Source: an uncultured bacterium
Lineage (GTDB): Bacteria > Bacillota_I > Bacilli_A > RF39 > UBA660
Assembly: GCA_959020415.1 (NCBI GenBank)
Contig: CAUERX010000004.1
Span: forward strand, 1 to 64,000
Direction of reading: 5' to 3'
DNA: 64,000 nucleotides
The notes under the pieces are model-generated. The model saw only the letters and a list, made by a program, of their open reading frames with translations, searched no databases and was not told the DNA's origin. The position numbers and the translations under genes are program-made. Below, one piece after another: positions 17,856 to 28,321 of the stretch. Numbering within the stretch: position 1 is the stretch's first letter; every line of letters starts with the position of its first letter.

Positions 17856-18749
17856 GTGGAAACAGAGTATGAAAAAAAAATAGAAGACTTTGAAAGTTAT
17901 TTACTGTTAGAAAAAAAATACAGCAAAAATACCATTGTCTCATATCAAAATGACCTTTCAAAATTTAAAGAACATTTCATCAAAGAAAAAAAAACATTAA
18001 AATCACTTGATAATAATGATTTAAAAGCTTATGTTCAAAGCATTAACAAAAGTATGAGCGCAAAAAGTGTATCAAGAAATATCAGTACTTTAAAAAGTTT
18101 TTATAACTTTTTAATGATCGAAAAATATGTTAATAAAAGTCCATTAACAAATGTTATTAATCCAAAGGTTAAAAAAGAATTGCCAAAAGTTCTTTCAGAA
18201 GAAGAAGTAATCAAACTTTTAGATTTTCAAATAACCGATAATTATGGTTATCGCAACAAAGCCATGCTAGAGCTCATGTATAGTAGTGGTCTTCGTGTAA
18301 GTGAATTAATTAATCTTAAAATAACCGATATCGATTTAGAACTAGAAGCAGTTAGAATTTTTGGTAAAGGTTCAAAAGAAAGAATCATTCCTTTAGGAGC
18401 TTATGCTAGTTTAGCCTTAAAAGATTATATAACATATTACAGAGGTAGCCTTTTAAAAAAGAAAAACAGTGACTATCTTTTTCTAAGCAGTCGCGGTGAC
18501 AAAATGACAAGACAAGCTTTTTTTAAAATATTAAAGAAAATAGCTAAAGAACAAGGTATTAAAACTGAATTTTCACCACACACTTTAAGGCATTCATTCG
18601 CAACACATCTTTTAAAACATGGTGCTGATCTTAGAAGCATTCAAGAATTATTAGGTCATAGCGATGTTTCATCAACTCAAATATATACCCACATAAGCAA
18701 TGAAAAATTAAAAGAAAATTATAAAGAAGCGCACCCTCATGGAAAGTAG
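17856..18749 (+). CDS. xerD: tyrosine recombinase XerD
   Basis: This 297-residue tyrosine recombinase resolves chromosome dimers at dif together with XerC. An N-terminal SAM-like domain (1-105) precedes the catalytic domain, which keeps all active-site residues: R147 (SSGLRVSEL), K171, H242 and R245 (PHTLRHSFA), H268 (LLGHSD) and nucleophile Y277 (TQIYTH). The ending LKENYKEAHPHGK resembles Bacillus XerD more than XerC. The start is GTG at 17856 after AGGGTGG; an ATG two bases earlier is out of frame. It heads a four-gene series with 9-10-base gaps (guaD, alkD-like, permease). Confidence 0.88.
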   Translation: METEYEKKIEDFESYLLLEKKYSKNTIVSYQNDLSKFKEHFIKEKKTLKSLDNNDLKAYVQSINKSMSAKSVSRNISTLKSFYNFLMIEKYVNKSPLTNVINPKVKKELPKVLSEEEVIKLLDFQITDNYGYRNKAMLELMYSSGLRVSELINLKITDIDLELEAVRIFGKGSKERIIPLGAYASLALKDYITYYRGSLLKKKNSDYLFLSSRGDKMTRQAFFKILKKIAKEQGIKTEFSPHTLRHSFATHLLKHGADLRSIQELLGHSDVSSTQIYTHISNEKLKENYKEAHPHGK

Positions 18750-18758
18750 GAATTAATA

Positions 18759-19217
18759 ATGAATAAATATATGCAAATAGCTCATGAGGAAGCTAAAAAG
18801 AATGCCAAGGAAAATTTTATAAATGGTGGCCCATTTGGTGCCGTTATTGTTAAAGAAGAACAAATTATTGCTCAAGATCATAACAGTGTTTTTAAAGACA
18901 CTGATCCAACCGCTCACGCCGAAATAAACGTTATAAGAAAGGCCTGTAAAACTTTAAACACCAACGACTTATCAGGATGCACTTTATATACAAGTTGCTA
19001 TCCTTGTCCAATGTGTTTTGCAGCTATCGTTTGGGCTAACATTAAAACTATCTATTATGGAAACACTAAAAAAGATGCTGATGAAATAGGATTTCGCGAT
19101 AACTATCTTTACGAATTACTAAAAAATCCAGAAAAAGATTTAAAATTAATACAAATAGATCATGAAGAGACAATTAAAACATTTGATGAATTTAAAGAAA
19201 AACCCAATCTATACTAA
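18759..19217 (+). CDS. guaD: guanine deaminase (cytidine-deaminase fold)
   Basis: GuaD converts guanine to xanthine and ammonia in purine salvage. The 152-residue protein has the zinc site HAE at 53-55 and PCPMC at 82-86 with C83 and C86, and the GuaD-type C-terminal block KKDADEIGFRDNYLYE that distinguishes it from tRNA deaminase TadA. It starts with ATG after AGGA, nine bases beyond xerD, and belongs to the same operon. Other nucleoside deaminases share the fold, so the substrate is probable, not certain. Confidence 0.82.
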   Translation: MNKYMQIAHEEAKKNAKENFINGGPFGAVIVKEEQIIAQDHNSVFKDTDPTAHAEINVIRKACKTLNTNDLSGCTLYTSCYPCPMCFAAIVWANIKTIYYGNTKKDADEIGFRDNYLYELLKNPEKDLKLIQIDHEETIKTFDEFKEKPNLY

Positions 19218-19227
19218 GGAGTAAACT

Positions 19228-19920
19228 ATGAAATGGAATAAACAAACGTATACAGAGTTTATAGAGTACTTATACAGTAATGCTGATGAGATATACCGTG
19301 ATTTCACTATAAAGCTATTAAATGACAATAAAACTACAGTCATTGGTATAAGAATACCCCAACTTCGAAAAATTGCCAAATACATCGTTAAAAACGATTG
19401 TAAAGGTTTCATTAAGCATAATAGTCATACCACTCATGAAGAGAAACTTTTGCACGGTCTTATTTTAGGATACTTAAAAATAGATAAAAAAGAAGTTTTA
19501 AAATTAATTGATGAATTTATGCCTCATAATAACAACTGGGCTATAAATGATACTACAACCAATAATTTAAAAATATTTAAAAATATATCTATAGATTATC
19601 TTGACAAATACTTGAAATCAAATAATCCTTGGGAAACAAGATTTGGTTTAACATTATTAATAAGTCATTATGTAAACGAAGATAATATTGATAAAATTTT
19701 AAAAATATGCGATAATGTAAAACATGATGACTACTATGTCAAAATGGCTAATGCCTGGCTACTATCAATTTGCTATATTAAATTTTCAAAACAAACACTA
19801 AAATATTTAAAACACAATAACCTTGATAATTTTACTTTTAATAAAACAATTAGTAAAATTTGTGATTCTTATCAAGTCAGTAAAGAAGATAAAAGTTATT
19901 TAAAGGCCTTAAGAAGATAG
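19228..19920 (+). CDS. AlkD-like DNA alkylation repair protein (HEAT-repeat glycosylase family)
   Basis: This 230-residue all-helical protein fits the AlkD family of DNA glycosylases, which excise 3-methyladenine and 7-methylguanine using stacked HEAT-like repeats. Visible family marks are the early GIRIPQLRKIAK, EEKLLHGLILGY, the NNWAINDTTTNNL segment, PWETRFGLTLL, and the DDYYVKMANAWLLS block. The key Asp/Trp/Arg surface residues of AlkD appear to be present in these blocks, although I cannot align them here. The ATG follows AAGGAG. It is third in the xerD operon, so DNA-maintenance genes cluster there. Confidence 0.85.
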   Translation: MKWNKQTYTEFIEYLYSNADEIYRDFTIKLLNDNKTTVIGIRIPQLRKIAKYIVKNDCKGFIKHNSHTTHEEKLLHGLILGYLKIDKKEVLKLIDEFMPHNNNWAINDTTTNNLKIFKNISIDYLDKYLKSNNPWETRFGLTLLISHYVNEDNIDKILKICDNVKHDDYYVKMANAWLLSICYIKFSKQTLKYLKHNNLDNFTFNKTISKICDSYQVSKEDKSYLKALRR

Positions 19921-19930
19921 GAGAGAGAGA

Positions 19931-20758
19931 ATGAAAGATGTTATATTAGATACAATTGTTGATGGTATAAAACTATTACCATTTTTATTCATCGCATTTT
20001 TAATAATTGAACTAATTGAACATAAACTATCAAGCGAAAGTAAAAAAACAATCGAAAAATCCGGAAAATTTGGACCAATTATTGGTAGCATACTAGGAAT
20101 CTTCCCCCAATGTGGTTTCTCAGTTGTAGCTACAAATCTATATGTCACAAGAATTATTAGTTTAGGTACTTTAATTGCTGTCTATCTTTCAACAAGTGAC
20201 GAAATGTTACCAATTTTAATTGCCGAACATGCAAGTATTAATGTTATTTTACAAATATTATTAATAAAATTAATTATTGGCATAATATTTGGTTTTATAA
20301 TTGATTTAGTTATTAAGAAGAAAGATAAAGTCAATTATCACATTTGTGAACACGACCACTGCGATTGTGAACATAGTCTTATAAAATCAAGTTTAAAGCA
20401 TACTTTAAAAACGTTTATATTTATATTTATTATAACCTTTATCTTAAACACTGCTTTTTATTATATTGGTGAAGATACTTTAAAAAATCTTTTCACTCAA
20501 AATAGTTGGTTTACTCCTTTTGTAACCAGTTTAATTGGCTTAATTCCTAACTGTGCAGCTAGTGTGGTCATCACCGAATTATATATCAATGGTATATTAA
20601 CCTTAGGACCAACTATTGCAGGCTTATTAACAGGAAGCGGAGTAGCATTACTAGTTTTATTTAAAGCCAATAAAAACATAAAGGAAAATCTACAAATTAT
20701 AAGTCTATTATATCTAATAGGCACTATAGTTGGATTAGTGATTGAAATATTTGTATGA
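19931..20758 (+). CDS. putative metal exporter permease (PF11449, ArsP_2-like)
   Basis: This 275-residue membrane protein has about eight to nine hydrophobic segments arranged as two related halves, each with a Pro-x-Cys motif: GIFPQCGFSVVAT (about residues 57-69) and GLIPNCAASVVIT (about 205-217). The cytoplasmic linker between halves carries HICEHDHCDCEH, a cluster of three Cys and four His that looks metal-binding. These are hallmarks of the PF11449 'putative manganese/heavy-metal exporter' family. It ends the xerD operon and is followed, after a terminator, by a ZIP transporter, which supports a role in metal homeostasis. The metal is unknown. Confidence 0.75.
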   Translation: MKDVILDTIVDGIKLLPFLFIAFLIIELIEHKLSSESKKTIEKSGKFGPIIGSILGIFPQCGFSVVATNLYVTRIISLGTLIAVYLSTSDEMLPILIAEHASINVILQILLIKLIIGIIFGFIIDLVIKKKDKVNYHICEHDHCDCEHSLIKSSLKHTLKTFIFIFIITFILNTAFYYIGEDTLKNLFTQNSWFTPFVTSLIGLIPNCAASVVITELYINGILTLGPTIAGLLTGSGVALLVLFKANKNIKENLQIISLLYLIGTIVGLVIEIFV

Positions 20759-20775
20759 CAATGTCATACTTTTTT
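20753..20775 (+). terminator. terminator of the xerD operon
   Basis: GTATGAC, loop AAT and GTCATAC form a seven-pair stem that spans the stop codon, followed by TTTTTTG. Confidence 0.85.
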
Positions 20776-20810
20776 GTGACAAAATTCATATGTTTATATA
20801 GGTGAAACTT

Positions 20811-21572
20811 ATGATTGATACAATAATCCCATTTATCCTAACATTTATTGCTGGATTATCGACATTAATTGGCTCTATTTTTATTTTCTTAAAAATAGAT
20901 ATAAATAAATTGACAAAATATGCTTTAGCTTTTGCTGCCGGTGTTATGATAAGCGTTTCTTTTACGGATCTTCTTCCAGAAGGTTTAAAATTACTACTTA
21001 AAAGTAATGATAAAACAAACGCTTTTACCCTTACACTTAGTTTTGTGGTTATTGGGTTAATAATCTCATCATTAATTGATAAATTAGTTCCTGAAAGTAA
21101 CGGAAACGTCTATGACAAAAAGCTTTACAAAGTAGGTATATTTTCCATGATTGCAATTATTGTTCATAACATACCCGAAGGGATTGCCACCTTTCTATCC
21201 TCAAGTGCTAATTTAACCCTTGGCGTATCATTAACTATCGCTATTGCATTACATAACATTCCCGAAGGGATAAGTATCTCTATTCCTGTTTTTAAAGCTA
21301 CAGGAAGCCGAAAAAAAGCCATAGGATATACTTTGATATCTGGAATGGCTGAACCACTTGGCGCCTTTCTAGCTTTTCTATTTTTAAAACCAATTATCAC
21401 TGATAGCATCATGGGATGTATATTATCTATAATTACTGGAATAATGATTCATATTGGCTCACTACAACTTCTACCTACCGCCTTAAAATATAAAGAGAAG
21501 GGGAGAACCGTTCTATTTTTCATTATAGGCTTTATTTTTATGTTATTTAGTCATTTACTAATGAACAATTAA
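20811..21572 (+). CDS. ZIP-family divalent metal transporter
   Basis: This 253-residue, eight-segment transporter takes up zinc or another divalent metal. Two ZIP signatures are present: HNIPEG in the fourth segment (about residue 120) and HNIPEGISI in the fifth (about 149), with a conserved PEGL near the first acidic motif (FTDLLPEG). It resembles the ZupT/GufA subgroup. The start is ATG at 20811 after GGTG; the GTG at 20802 lies within the ribosome site. It lies directly behind the putative metal exporter but behind a terminator, so the two can be controlled separately. Confidence 0.88.
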   Translation: MIDTIIPFILTFIAGLSTLIGSIFIFLKIDINKLTKYALAFAAGVMISVSFTDLLPEGLKLLLKSNDKTNAFTLTLSFVVIGLIISSLIDKLVPESNGNVYDKKLYKVGIFSMIAIIVHNIPEGIATFLSSSANLTLGVSLTIAIALHNIPEGISISIPVFKATGSRKKAIGYTLISGMAEPLGAFLAFLFLKPIITDSIMGCILSIITGIMIHIGSLQLLPTALKYKEKGRTVLFFIIGFIFMLFSHLLMNN

Positions 21573-21574
21573 AA

Positions 21575-21592
21575 AGAGATAAAATTATCTCT
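21575..21592 (-). terminator. terminator for the 65-aa membrane protein gene
   Basis: AGAGATA and TATCTCT pair across AATT/AAAT, followed on the minus strand by TTTTTAATTG. The structure spans the stop of the minus gene and lies just past the ZIP gene. Confidence 0.55.
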
Positions 21593-21782
21593 CTCGTTTC
21601 TTAAATGTTGTAAATATATTATACATCAGAATATTTGTGCCCAAAACAAATACTAAAATTGACGAAATTTTCACAATAGGTTCTATATCTGACAAACCAA
21701 TGCACAAGACTACAGCCAAACTCGAAAACACTAAAGCAATAACCGAAAAAAGATAACACTTAAGTAAAATTTCTTTTTTCAT
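21585..21782 (-). CDS. small two-segment membrane protein, unknown
   Basis: This 65-residue protein consists of two hydrophobic segments (about 9-29 and 36-56) with a basic N-terminus (MKKEILLK) and a basic tail (FKKRER). The ATG follows AAAGGAG at good spacing, which supports it as a real gene despite its size. It has no recognisable family. The neighbours are the convergent ZIP gene and another small membrane protein upstream on the same strand. Confidence 0.6.
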   Translation of the reverse strand: MKKEILLKCYLFSVIALVFSSLAVVLCIGLSDIEPIVKISSILVFVLGTNILMYNIFTTFKKRER

Positions 21783-21871
21783 TCTATATACTCCTTTAAC
21801 ACTATATTAACTAATAGTGTTACTCTATTATATTACAAAATAGAGGAGACAAATAATTCCAAAGTACATTG

Positions 21872-22306
21872 TTATTTAATTTTAAATAAGTAATAAACAA
21901 AAATAATAATTACAATCACCGCACCATAGCACAATACAAAAGAGGATACAATATCTTTAAAAATAGCTAAATATGCAAGAATCATAGCGCATACAGATGT
22001 AATATAAGGTGCAAGCTGAAAATTAAAACTTTTATAATTATTTACGATTTCTTCTAATCGTAAATAATCAGAGTATGTTAAATGCACTTTATAAAACATT
22101 CTATTTTTTCCTAGCATGTTAAGTAATCTTAAAAGTATTTTTTTGTTTTCAGTGTAATCACCATCCATATCATTCAAAACTTCTTTCAAATCAATACATT
22201 GATTCGCAGATTTAAAATAGTAATACATAAGCATATTGCAACAATATAAATAATTAGAATTTTCTTTTTTAATAAATTTTGCTTTTTCTTCATCTAATTT
22301 TGACAA
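21872..22306 (-). CDS. membrane protein of unknown function, TTG start
   Basis: This 144-residue protein has a charged, probably cytoplasmic N-terminal part of about 95 residues (containing SNYLYCCNMLMYYYF and DMDGDYTENKK) and two C-terminal membrane segments (about 98-118 and 120-140). I do not recognise a family. I place the start at the TTG at 22306, eight bases after GGGAGG; another in-frame TTG at 22339 lies almost inside the TATAAT at 22340-22345 and would precede the transcript start. It is next to an unrelated HTH gene on the same strand and separated from it by a terminator. Confidence 0.55.
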   Translation of the reverse strand: MSKLDEEKAKFIKKENSNYLYCCNMLMYYYFKSANQCIDLKEVLNDMDGDYTENKKILLRLLNMLGKNRMFYKVHLTYSDYLRLEEIVNNYKSFNFQLAPYITSVCAMILAYLAIFKDIVSSFVLCYGAVIVIIIFVYYLFKIK

Positions 22307-22370
22307 ATAAACAAACCTCCCTTTAAAACCCTTAAACAAATTATATCACAAAAAAAGAGTAATAGAGTTA

Positions 22371-22400
22371 ATAAAAAAGCACTTCATTAGTTAGAAGTGC
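22371..22400 (-). terminator. terminator of the HTH gene
   Basis: On the minus strand GCACTTC and GAAGTGC form a seven-pair stem with an eight-base loop, followed by TTTTTTA. Confidence 0.8.
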
Positions 22401-22449
22401 ATATTATTATAATTCATTAGTTAACATAATATATATTATAGGAAAAAGA

Positions 22450-23232
22450 TTAATTATTAACTTTTCTAGATTGTATCTCAACGATTTTAGCTAATACTTC
22501 TGATGCATTATTAGTTGTAATTTCAGTATAACCTAATTCTTTTAAAGCTTGGACCTTTGCTGCATTGATCTCTAATGTACGGCTCATTTTATCTTCCATT
22601 TTTTGTTCAATCTTTTCTACAAAACGCTTATGTGTAGCTGCTATTTTAGATTTACTAGCGCCACCACTATGATAAAGTGTCATAGCTGAGAATAAAATAC
22701 TCTCAAAGATAAACTGTTCATTTTCATCATATACAAATTCATAAGGTTTAGTATAACCTGCAGCTTTTGACATATAAGCTAATATATAATTAAGCTCACG
22801 TGAGTTTTCCATCGTCTGTAAATAATGATATAAATATAATGTAGAATTATAAGCAACATCGTCTTTGTCATCACTTAAACGTTCTTTTAATTCATCGACA
22901 ATATTATGTAAAAGTTCCTTTTGTTTTTGACCCAATCCATCAAATATTACATTAGAATCGCCAACATCACTTTTAGATGTATTTTCAAATAAACTGTTAA
23001 TGCGAGTTTCAACATCCATTATATAATCAGTATCAACTTTAATTTTATCTAATTCCTCAGCTGATTTAATTCCTAATATATTTAATAAAATAACCTTTTT
23101 ATCTTTTGGCCATTTATTTATATCATCTAATTCTAAATAATTATAAATCATCTGTCTAGAAACGCCTAAACATTTAGCTAATTTTACTTTTGATATACCT
23201 AATTCTCTTAATATTTCGTTCAATCTTTCCAT
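22450..23232 (-). CDS. HTH-type DNA-binding protein with unknown C-terminal domain
   Basis: This 260-residue soluble protein begins with a clear helix-turn-helix (about residues 13-35: SKVKLAKCLGVSRQMIYNY), as in Cro/C1-type repressors. The rest (about 70-260) is helical and charged, not recognised, and includes a segment with SRTLEINAAKVQALKELGY near the C-terminus. The ATG follows AGGAGG. It is a single-gene unit with its own promoter and terminator. An imperfect inverted repeat overlaps that promoter, so self-regulation is possible. No prophage or toxin gene is nearby. Confidence 0.7.
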   Translation of the reverse strand: MERLNEILRELGISKVKLAKCLGVSRQMIYNYLELDDINKWPKDKKVILLNILGIKSAEELDKIKVDTDYIMDVETRINSLFENTSKSDVGDSNVIFDGLGQKQKELLHNIVDELKERLSDDKDDVAYNSTLYLYHYLQTMENSRELNYILAYMSKAAGYTKPYEFVYDENEQFIFESILFSAMTLYHSGGASKSKIAATHKRFVEKIEQKMEDKMSRTLEINAAKVQALKELGYTEITTNNASEVLAKIVEIQSRKVNN

Positions 23233-23252
23233 GATTAAAACCTCCTACTATA

Positions 23253-23280
23253 ATTTTATCATACAGTCGTAAAATGTCAA
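23253..23280 (-). promoter_or_regulatory. promoter with possible operator upstream of the HTH gene
   Basis: On the minus strand TTGACA (23280-23275), a 16-base spacer and TAAAAT (23258-23253). ATTTTA and TAAAAT (23269-23274 region and 23253-23258) form an inverted repeat within the promoter, a plausible operator for the HTH protein itself. Confidence 0.55.
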
Positions 23281-23325
23281 GTAAAATGTAAATAAAAAGT
23301 ATATAATAAAATTTATAATTGCTTA

Positions 23326-25471
<2,146 letters not shown>

Positions 25472-25474
25472 TTA

Positions 25475-25505
25475 TACAAAAAAAATGATAGAAAATCCAT
25501 CATTT
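25475..25505 (-). terminator. terminator after spoIIM
   Basis: On the minus strand AAATGAT and ATCATTT pair across a nine-base loop, followed by an unbroken T-run. It overlaps the end of spoIIM and precedes the mnmA -10 box. Confidence 0.7.
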
Positions 25506-26129
25506 CAACAGCGACAATGCGATATTTAATATTTTAGGCATTAAATACACCTCATAAACACTAGTTATAACTAATATTACTAAAGAAAAAATCAAAACGG
25601 TTACATATCTATTCATAACACCTTTAAAATCTAAAGTCTTTTTAGCAGACATACATTTCATTATTTTAAAAGAAACAATTAAAGCAAAGGCACTTAAAAG
25701 CATAAATATCAATATATTAATAATTTGATGAGGAAACGCATATACAGCTCCCACTAAAATTCCCTTAAGTTTAAAGTTAATTATTATACTCCCGATAGAA
25801 AATCCTAAAACAAACGCTTTCATAAAAAGCATAAATATAACTATAAAAAAGCCTATAACCGAAACTCCTAATAACCAAATAATAACAGCAAAACCAACTG
25901 TAAAAAATAATGTATTAATTATTGAAGTATCATAATTCAATTTCCCACTTTTCACATTATTAAAAAAATCATTCAAATAGCTTACAACTAATTTTTTATC
26001 ATTTGCATCAACTATTGCTGAAAAAATTGATCCCGATACTATTCCTACTATTACAATAACCAATAGAAAAACAAAAAGATTCTTATTGATGTGTATACTG
26101 TTTTTTAACTTGTCCATATATTTTTTCAT
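25500..26129 (-). CDS. spoIIM: stage II sporulation protein M-like (SpoIIM) membrane protein
   Basis: SpoIIM is part of the DMP complex (SpoIID, SpoIIM, SpoIIP) that drives engulfment in endospore formers; relatives also occur outside sporulation. The 209-residue protein has five membrane segments and the family blocks GIVSGSIFSAIV near residue 30, FMKAFVLGFSIG near 105, and AVYAFPHQIINI near 130. The ATG follows GAGGAG. It is a single-gene unit, divergent from a 30-residue membrane peptide. No spoIID or spoIIP is in the window, so whether this organism sporulates is open. Confidence 0.8.
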   Translation of the reverse strand: MKKYMDKLKNSIHINKNLFVFLLVIVIVGIVSGSIFSAIVDANDKKLVVSYLNDFFNNVKSGKLNYDTSIINTLFFTVGFAVIIWLLGVSVIGFFIVIFMLFMKAFVLGFSIGSIIINFKLKGILVGAVYAFPHQIINILIFMLLSAFALIVSFKIMKCMSAKKTLDFKGVMNRYVTVLIFSLVILVITSVYEVYLMPKILNIALSLLK

Positions 26130-26156
26130 AATTTATCTCCTCAATAAATTATATTG

Positions 26157-26180
26157 TTTTGGAAAAATAATATTCCAAAA
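26157..26180. promoter_or_regulatory. inverted repeat between divergent spoIIM and small-peptide genes
   Basis: TTTTGGAA (26157-26164) and TTCCAAAA (26173-26180) are a perfect eight-base inverted repeat with an eight-base centre. It lies beside the TATAAT of spoIIM (26153-26148, minus strand) and about 10-20 bases before the -10-like TATTATAATT of the + gene. The position suits an operator for both divergent genes. Confidence 0.5.
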
Positions 26181-26219
26181 AACGAAGAAATATATTATAA
26201 TTAATAAAGAGGTGAAACC

Positions 26220-26312
26220 ATGAATAAAAAAGTACAAAAGATTACTGTCTGGGTAATGCTTTTAGTTATAGTTGCGTTTTTTATCACTACTATTGTATGG
26301 GGGATGAATTAA
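26220..26312 (+). CDS. 30-residue membrane peptide (DUF4044-like)
   Basis: The ATG at 26220 follows GAGGTGAAACC, and the frame encodes MNKKVQKITVWVMLLVIVAF plus ten more residues ending WGMN. It is a basic N-terminus and one membrane segment. This fits the DUF4044 family of tiny Bacillota membrane peptides, whose function is unknown. A TATAAT upstream and a strong terminator starting inside its stop codon frame it as a real single-gene unit. The family call is from memory of the pattern. Confidence 0.6.
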   Translation: MNKKVQKITVWVMLLVIVAFFITTIVWGMN

Positions 26313-26341
26313 AAAGCTTGTGTTTATTACACAAGCTTTTT
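26311..26341. terminator. strong bidirectional terminator
   Basis: AAAAAGCTTGTG and CACAAGCTTTTT form a perfect 12-pair stem around TTTATTA. It serves the small peptide gene on the + strand and the SGNH-like gene on the - strand. Confidence 0.9.
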
Positions 26342-27236
26342 AATATTCAAGACAATCATTTGAAATATAATCTATAACATTTTGATTTGTCTTGTTTGTA
26401 TAATGAATGCCATCCACTGTTCTAAAATAAATTTCATGATACGAATCACAGTATTTAATATTTTTTAATTTATTTGTCTTTACATTATAATCTAATCGCC
26501 TATTAAAATACTCGACCATTTCGGTAGTACGAACGTTATACGGTTGACTAATATTAAGTTTTTTATCGTTAATTGGATTAATAGATAGCAAATAGAACTG
26601 TACGTCAGGATATTGTCTTGATAATTTATTATATTCTTCTAAATACCAATTTATTTCTTTATCAACATTTTTAGAATATTGAATATCATTAACTCCCATA
26701 TTAATCACTACATGATATTTATATTCATTGTTTTTAGAGTCTAATTTTTTTAACAATTTGGGCAATGCTTCTTTATTAAACCAATCTTTCCCCGCACCAA
26801 TTTGAGCTATAAAACTAAAATTTACTGGAATATTTATTTCATCTTTAGATTTTTCAATCAGTTGCATCCTAGAATCACCCACAATTATTACCTTATTTTT
26901 GGTTATATCTTTTAATTTAATATCTTCACTGACTTCATATTTTCTATTTTGAAGTTGTAGATACTCAGGTATACTGCATTGACAACCTTCATATTTTTTA
27001 TCATTTATAATCGTAAAAAATATGAACACTACGAAAATCAGAAACACAAATGAAGATAAAAAAACTAAATACTTTTTAATTCCTACATAAATATTATTTA
27101 ATTCATTAGTTGTTTTTTTCTGAATTACATAGGTCAAAATAAGACACAAAAAAATCACAAAGTAGCAAAAAATATCTATATACTTTGTATGACTAATAAG
27201 AAATAAAAAGTTTTCATCACAAACCCTCAATAACAT
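26340..27236 (-). CDS. membrane-anchored SGNH-hydrolase-like protein
   Basis: This 298-residue protein has two N-terminal membrane segments (about 18-38 and 53-77) and an extracellular SGNH-fold domain. The blocks visible are IIVGDSRMQ (block I with Ser), GAGKDWF (Gly block), NMGVNDIQY (block III Asn) and DGIHYT (block V Asp-His). Enzymes of this type add or remove O-acyl groups on sugars. It may work with the acyltransferase 3 protein at 23326, since the two functions are fused in OatA-like enzymes, but they are not in one operon. ATG after GGTGAT. The substrate is unknown. Confidence 0.75.
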   Translation of the reverse strand: MLLRVCDENFLFLISHTKYIDIFCYFVIFLCLILTYVIQKKTTNELNNIYVGIKKYLVFLSSFVFLIFVVFIFFTIINDKKYEGCQCSIPEYLQLQNRKYEVSEDIKLKDITKNKVIIVGDSRMQLIEKSKDEINIPVNFSFIAQIGAGKDWFNKEALPKLLKKLDSKNNEYKYHVVINMGVNDIQYSKNVDKEINWYLEEYNKLSRQYPDVQFYLLSINPINDKKLNISQPYNVRTTEMVEYFNRRLDYNVKTNKLKNIKYCDSYHEIYFRTVDGIHYTNKTNQNVIDYISNDCLEY

Positions 27237-27282
27237 ATCTTTTAATCACCGCCTAATATATTATCACATTTTAGTAAAAATT

Positions 27283-27322
27283 CCAAATAAAAACATGTTT
27301 AAGTAAAACATATTTTTATTTA
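27283..27322 (-). terminator. long terminator hairpin after the GT2 gene
   Basis: AAATAAAAACATGTTT (27285-27300) and AAACATATTTTTATTT (27306-27321) pair over 16 positions with one G-U, around a five-base loop. It includes the stop codon of the minus-strand gene. Confidence 0.8.
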
Positions 27323-28257
27323 CTGCCTCGCTTATCCTTCTCTGTCTCTTGAATAATATAAAGCGGTCTTTGTTTAACTTCCAGATAAGTTTTTGCTAAA
27401 TACTGTCCAATAATTCCAGTACACAGCAATTGACTACCTCCAATTAAAAACATTATACAAGCCATGCTGGGCCATCCACTAGTTGGATCACCTAAAATTA
27501 AAGTTTTTACAATAATAAGAATAATAATTAAAAACGCGATGATACAAAATAAAATACCCATTACTGAAGCAATTGCTAATGGAACTGTGGAAAATGCCAC
27601 TATGCTCTCGAGAGAATATAAAAACAATTTAAAAAACGACCATTTTGTTGTTCCTGCAGCTCTTTCTATATTTTCATATTCAAGCCATTTTGTACGATAT
27701 CCTACCCATGAAAATATTCCTTTGGAAAAACGATTATACTCTGTTAACTCTAAAACAGAATTAACCATTTGTCGTGACATAAGCCTAAAGTCACGAGCTC
27801 CATCAACAATTTCTGTTTTTGAAATTTTATTAATAATTTTATAATAAGTTCTAGCAAAAAAACTACGAATGACCGGTTCCCCTTTTCTGGAAACCCTTCT
27901 AGTTGCTACACTATCATAATCACCTGTTTGCAAGATTTCATACATTTCCTTTAATAATGATGGAGGATCTTGTAAATCAGCATCCATAATAGCCACATAG
28001 TCACCAGTGGCCTCTTTTAATCCAGCATACATCGCTGACTCTTTACCAAAATTACGTGAAAAAGAAATGTAACGAACATTCTTATTGCTTGATAATTCCC
28101 TCATTAAATCTAATGTGTGGTCAACACTACCATCATTAACAAAAATTATTTCAAAAGAAACTTTTGGCATAGTTTTTTCAACTTTTGATACTTCCTTGTA
28201 AAATAATTTAATAACCTCTTCTTCATTATAACAAGGAACCACTAATGAAATTTTCAT
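27316..28257 (-). CDS. polyprenyl-phosphate glycosyltransferase, GT2 (DPM1/GtrB type)
   Basis: This 313-residue GT2 enzyme moves a sugar from a nucleotide donor to undecaprenyl phosphate, making a lipid-linked donor used outside the membrane. The catalytic domain has SLVVPCYNEEE, the FVNDGSVD motif, DADLQDPP, and KGIFSWVGYRT with the W-containing acceptor site. Two C-terminal membrane segments (about 225-250 and 262-285) follow, as in GtrB. The ATG at 28257 follows GAGAGGTG; an in-frame start 24 bases upstream has no site. It lies just downstream of the polymer operon, and the GT-C-like membrane proteins there are candidate users of its product. Confidence 0.88.
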   Translation of the reverse strand: MKISLVVPCYNEEEVIKLFYKEVSKVEKTMPKVSFEIIFVNDGSVDHTLDLMRELSSNKNVRYISFSRNFGKESAMYAGLKEATGDYVAIMDADLQDPPSLLKEMYEILQTGDYDSVATRRVSRKGEPVIRSFFARTYYKIINKISKTEIVDGARDFRLMSRQMVNSVLELTEYNRFSKGIFSWVGYRTKWLEYENIERAAGTTKWSFFKLFLYSLESIVAFSTVPLAIASVMGILFCIIAFLIIILIIVKTLILGDPTSGWPSMACIMFLIGGSQLLCTGIIGQYLAKTYLEVKQRPLYIIQETEKDKRGSK

Positions 28258-28321
28258 AAAAACACCTCTCAAAACTAACACTAGTATAACATTTTAATAC
28301 TTTAGGTACAAGACAAACTAG

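Noticed and set aside
21585..22306. Toxin-antitoxin pair of small membrane proteins
   Set aside because: The two genes are separated, have separate signals, and show no antitoxin-like partner or known toxin motif.
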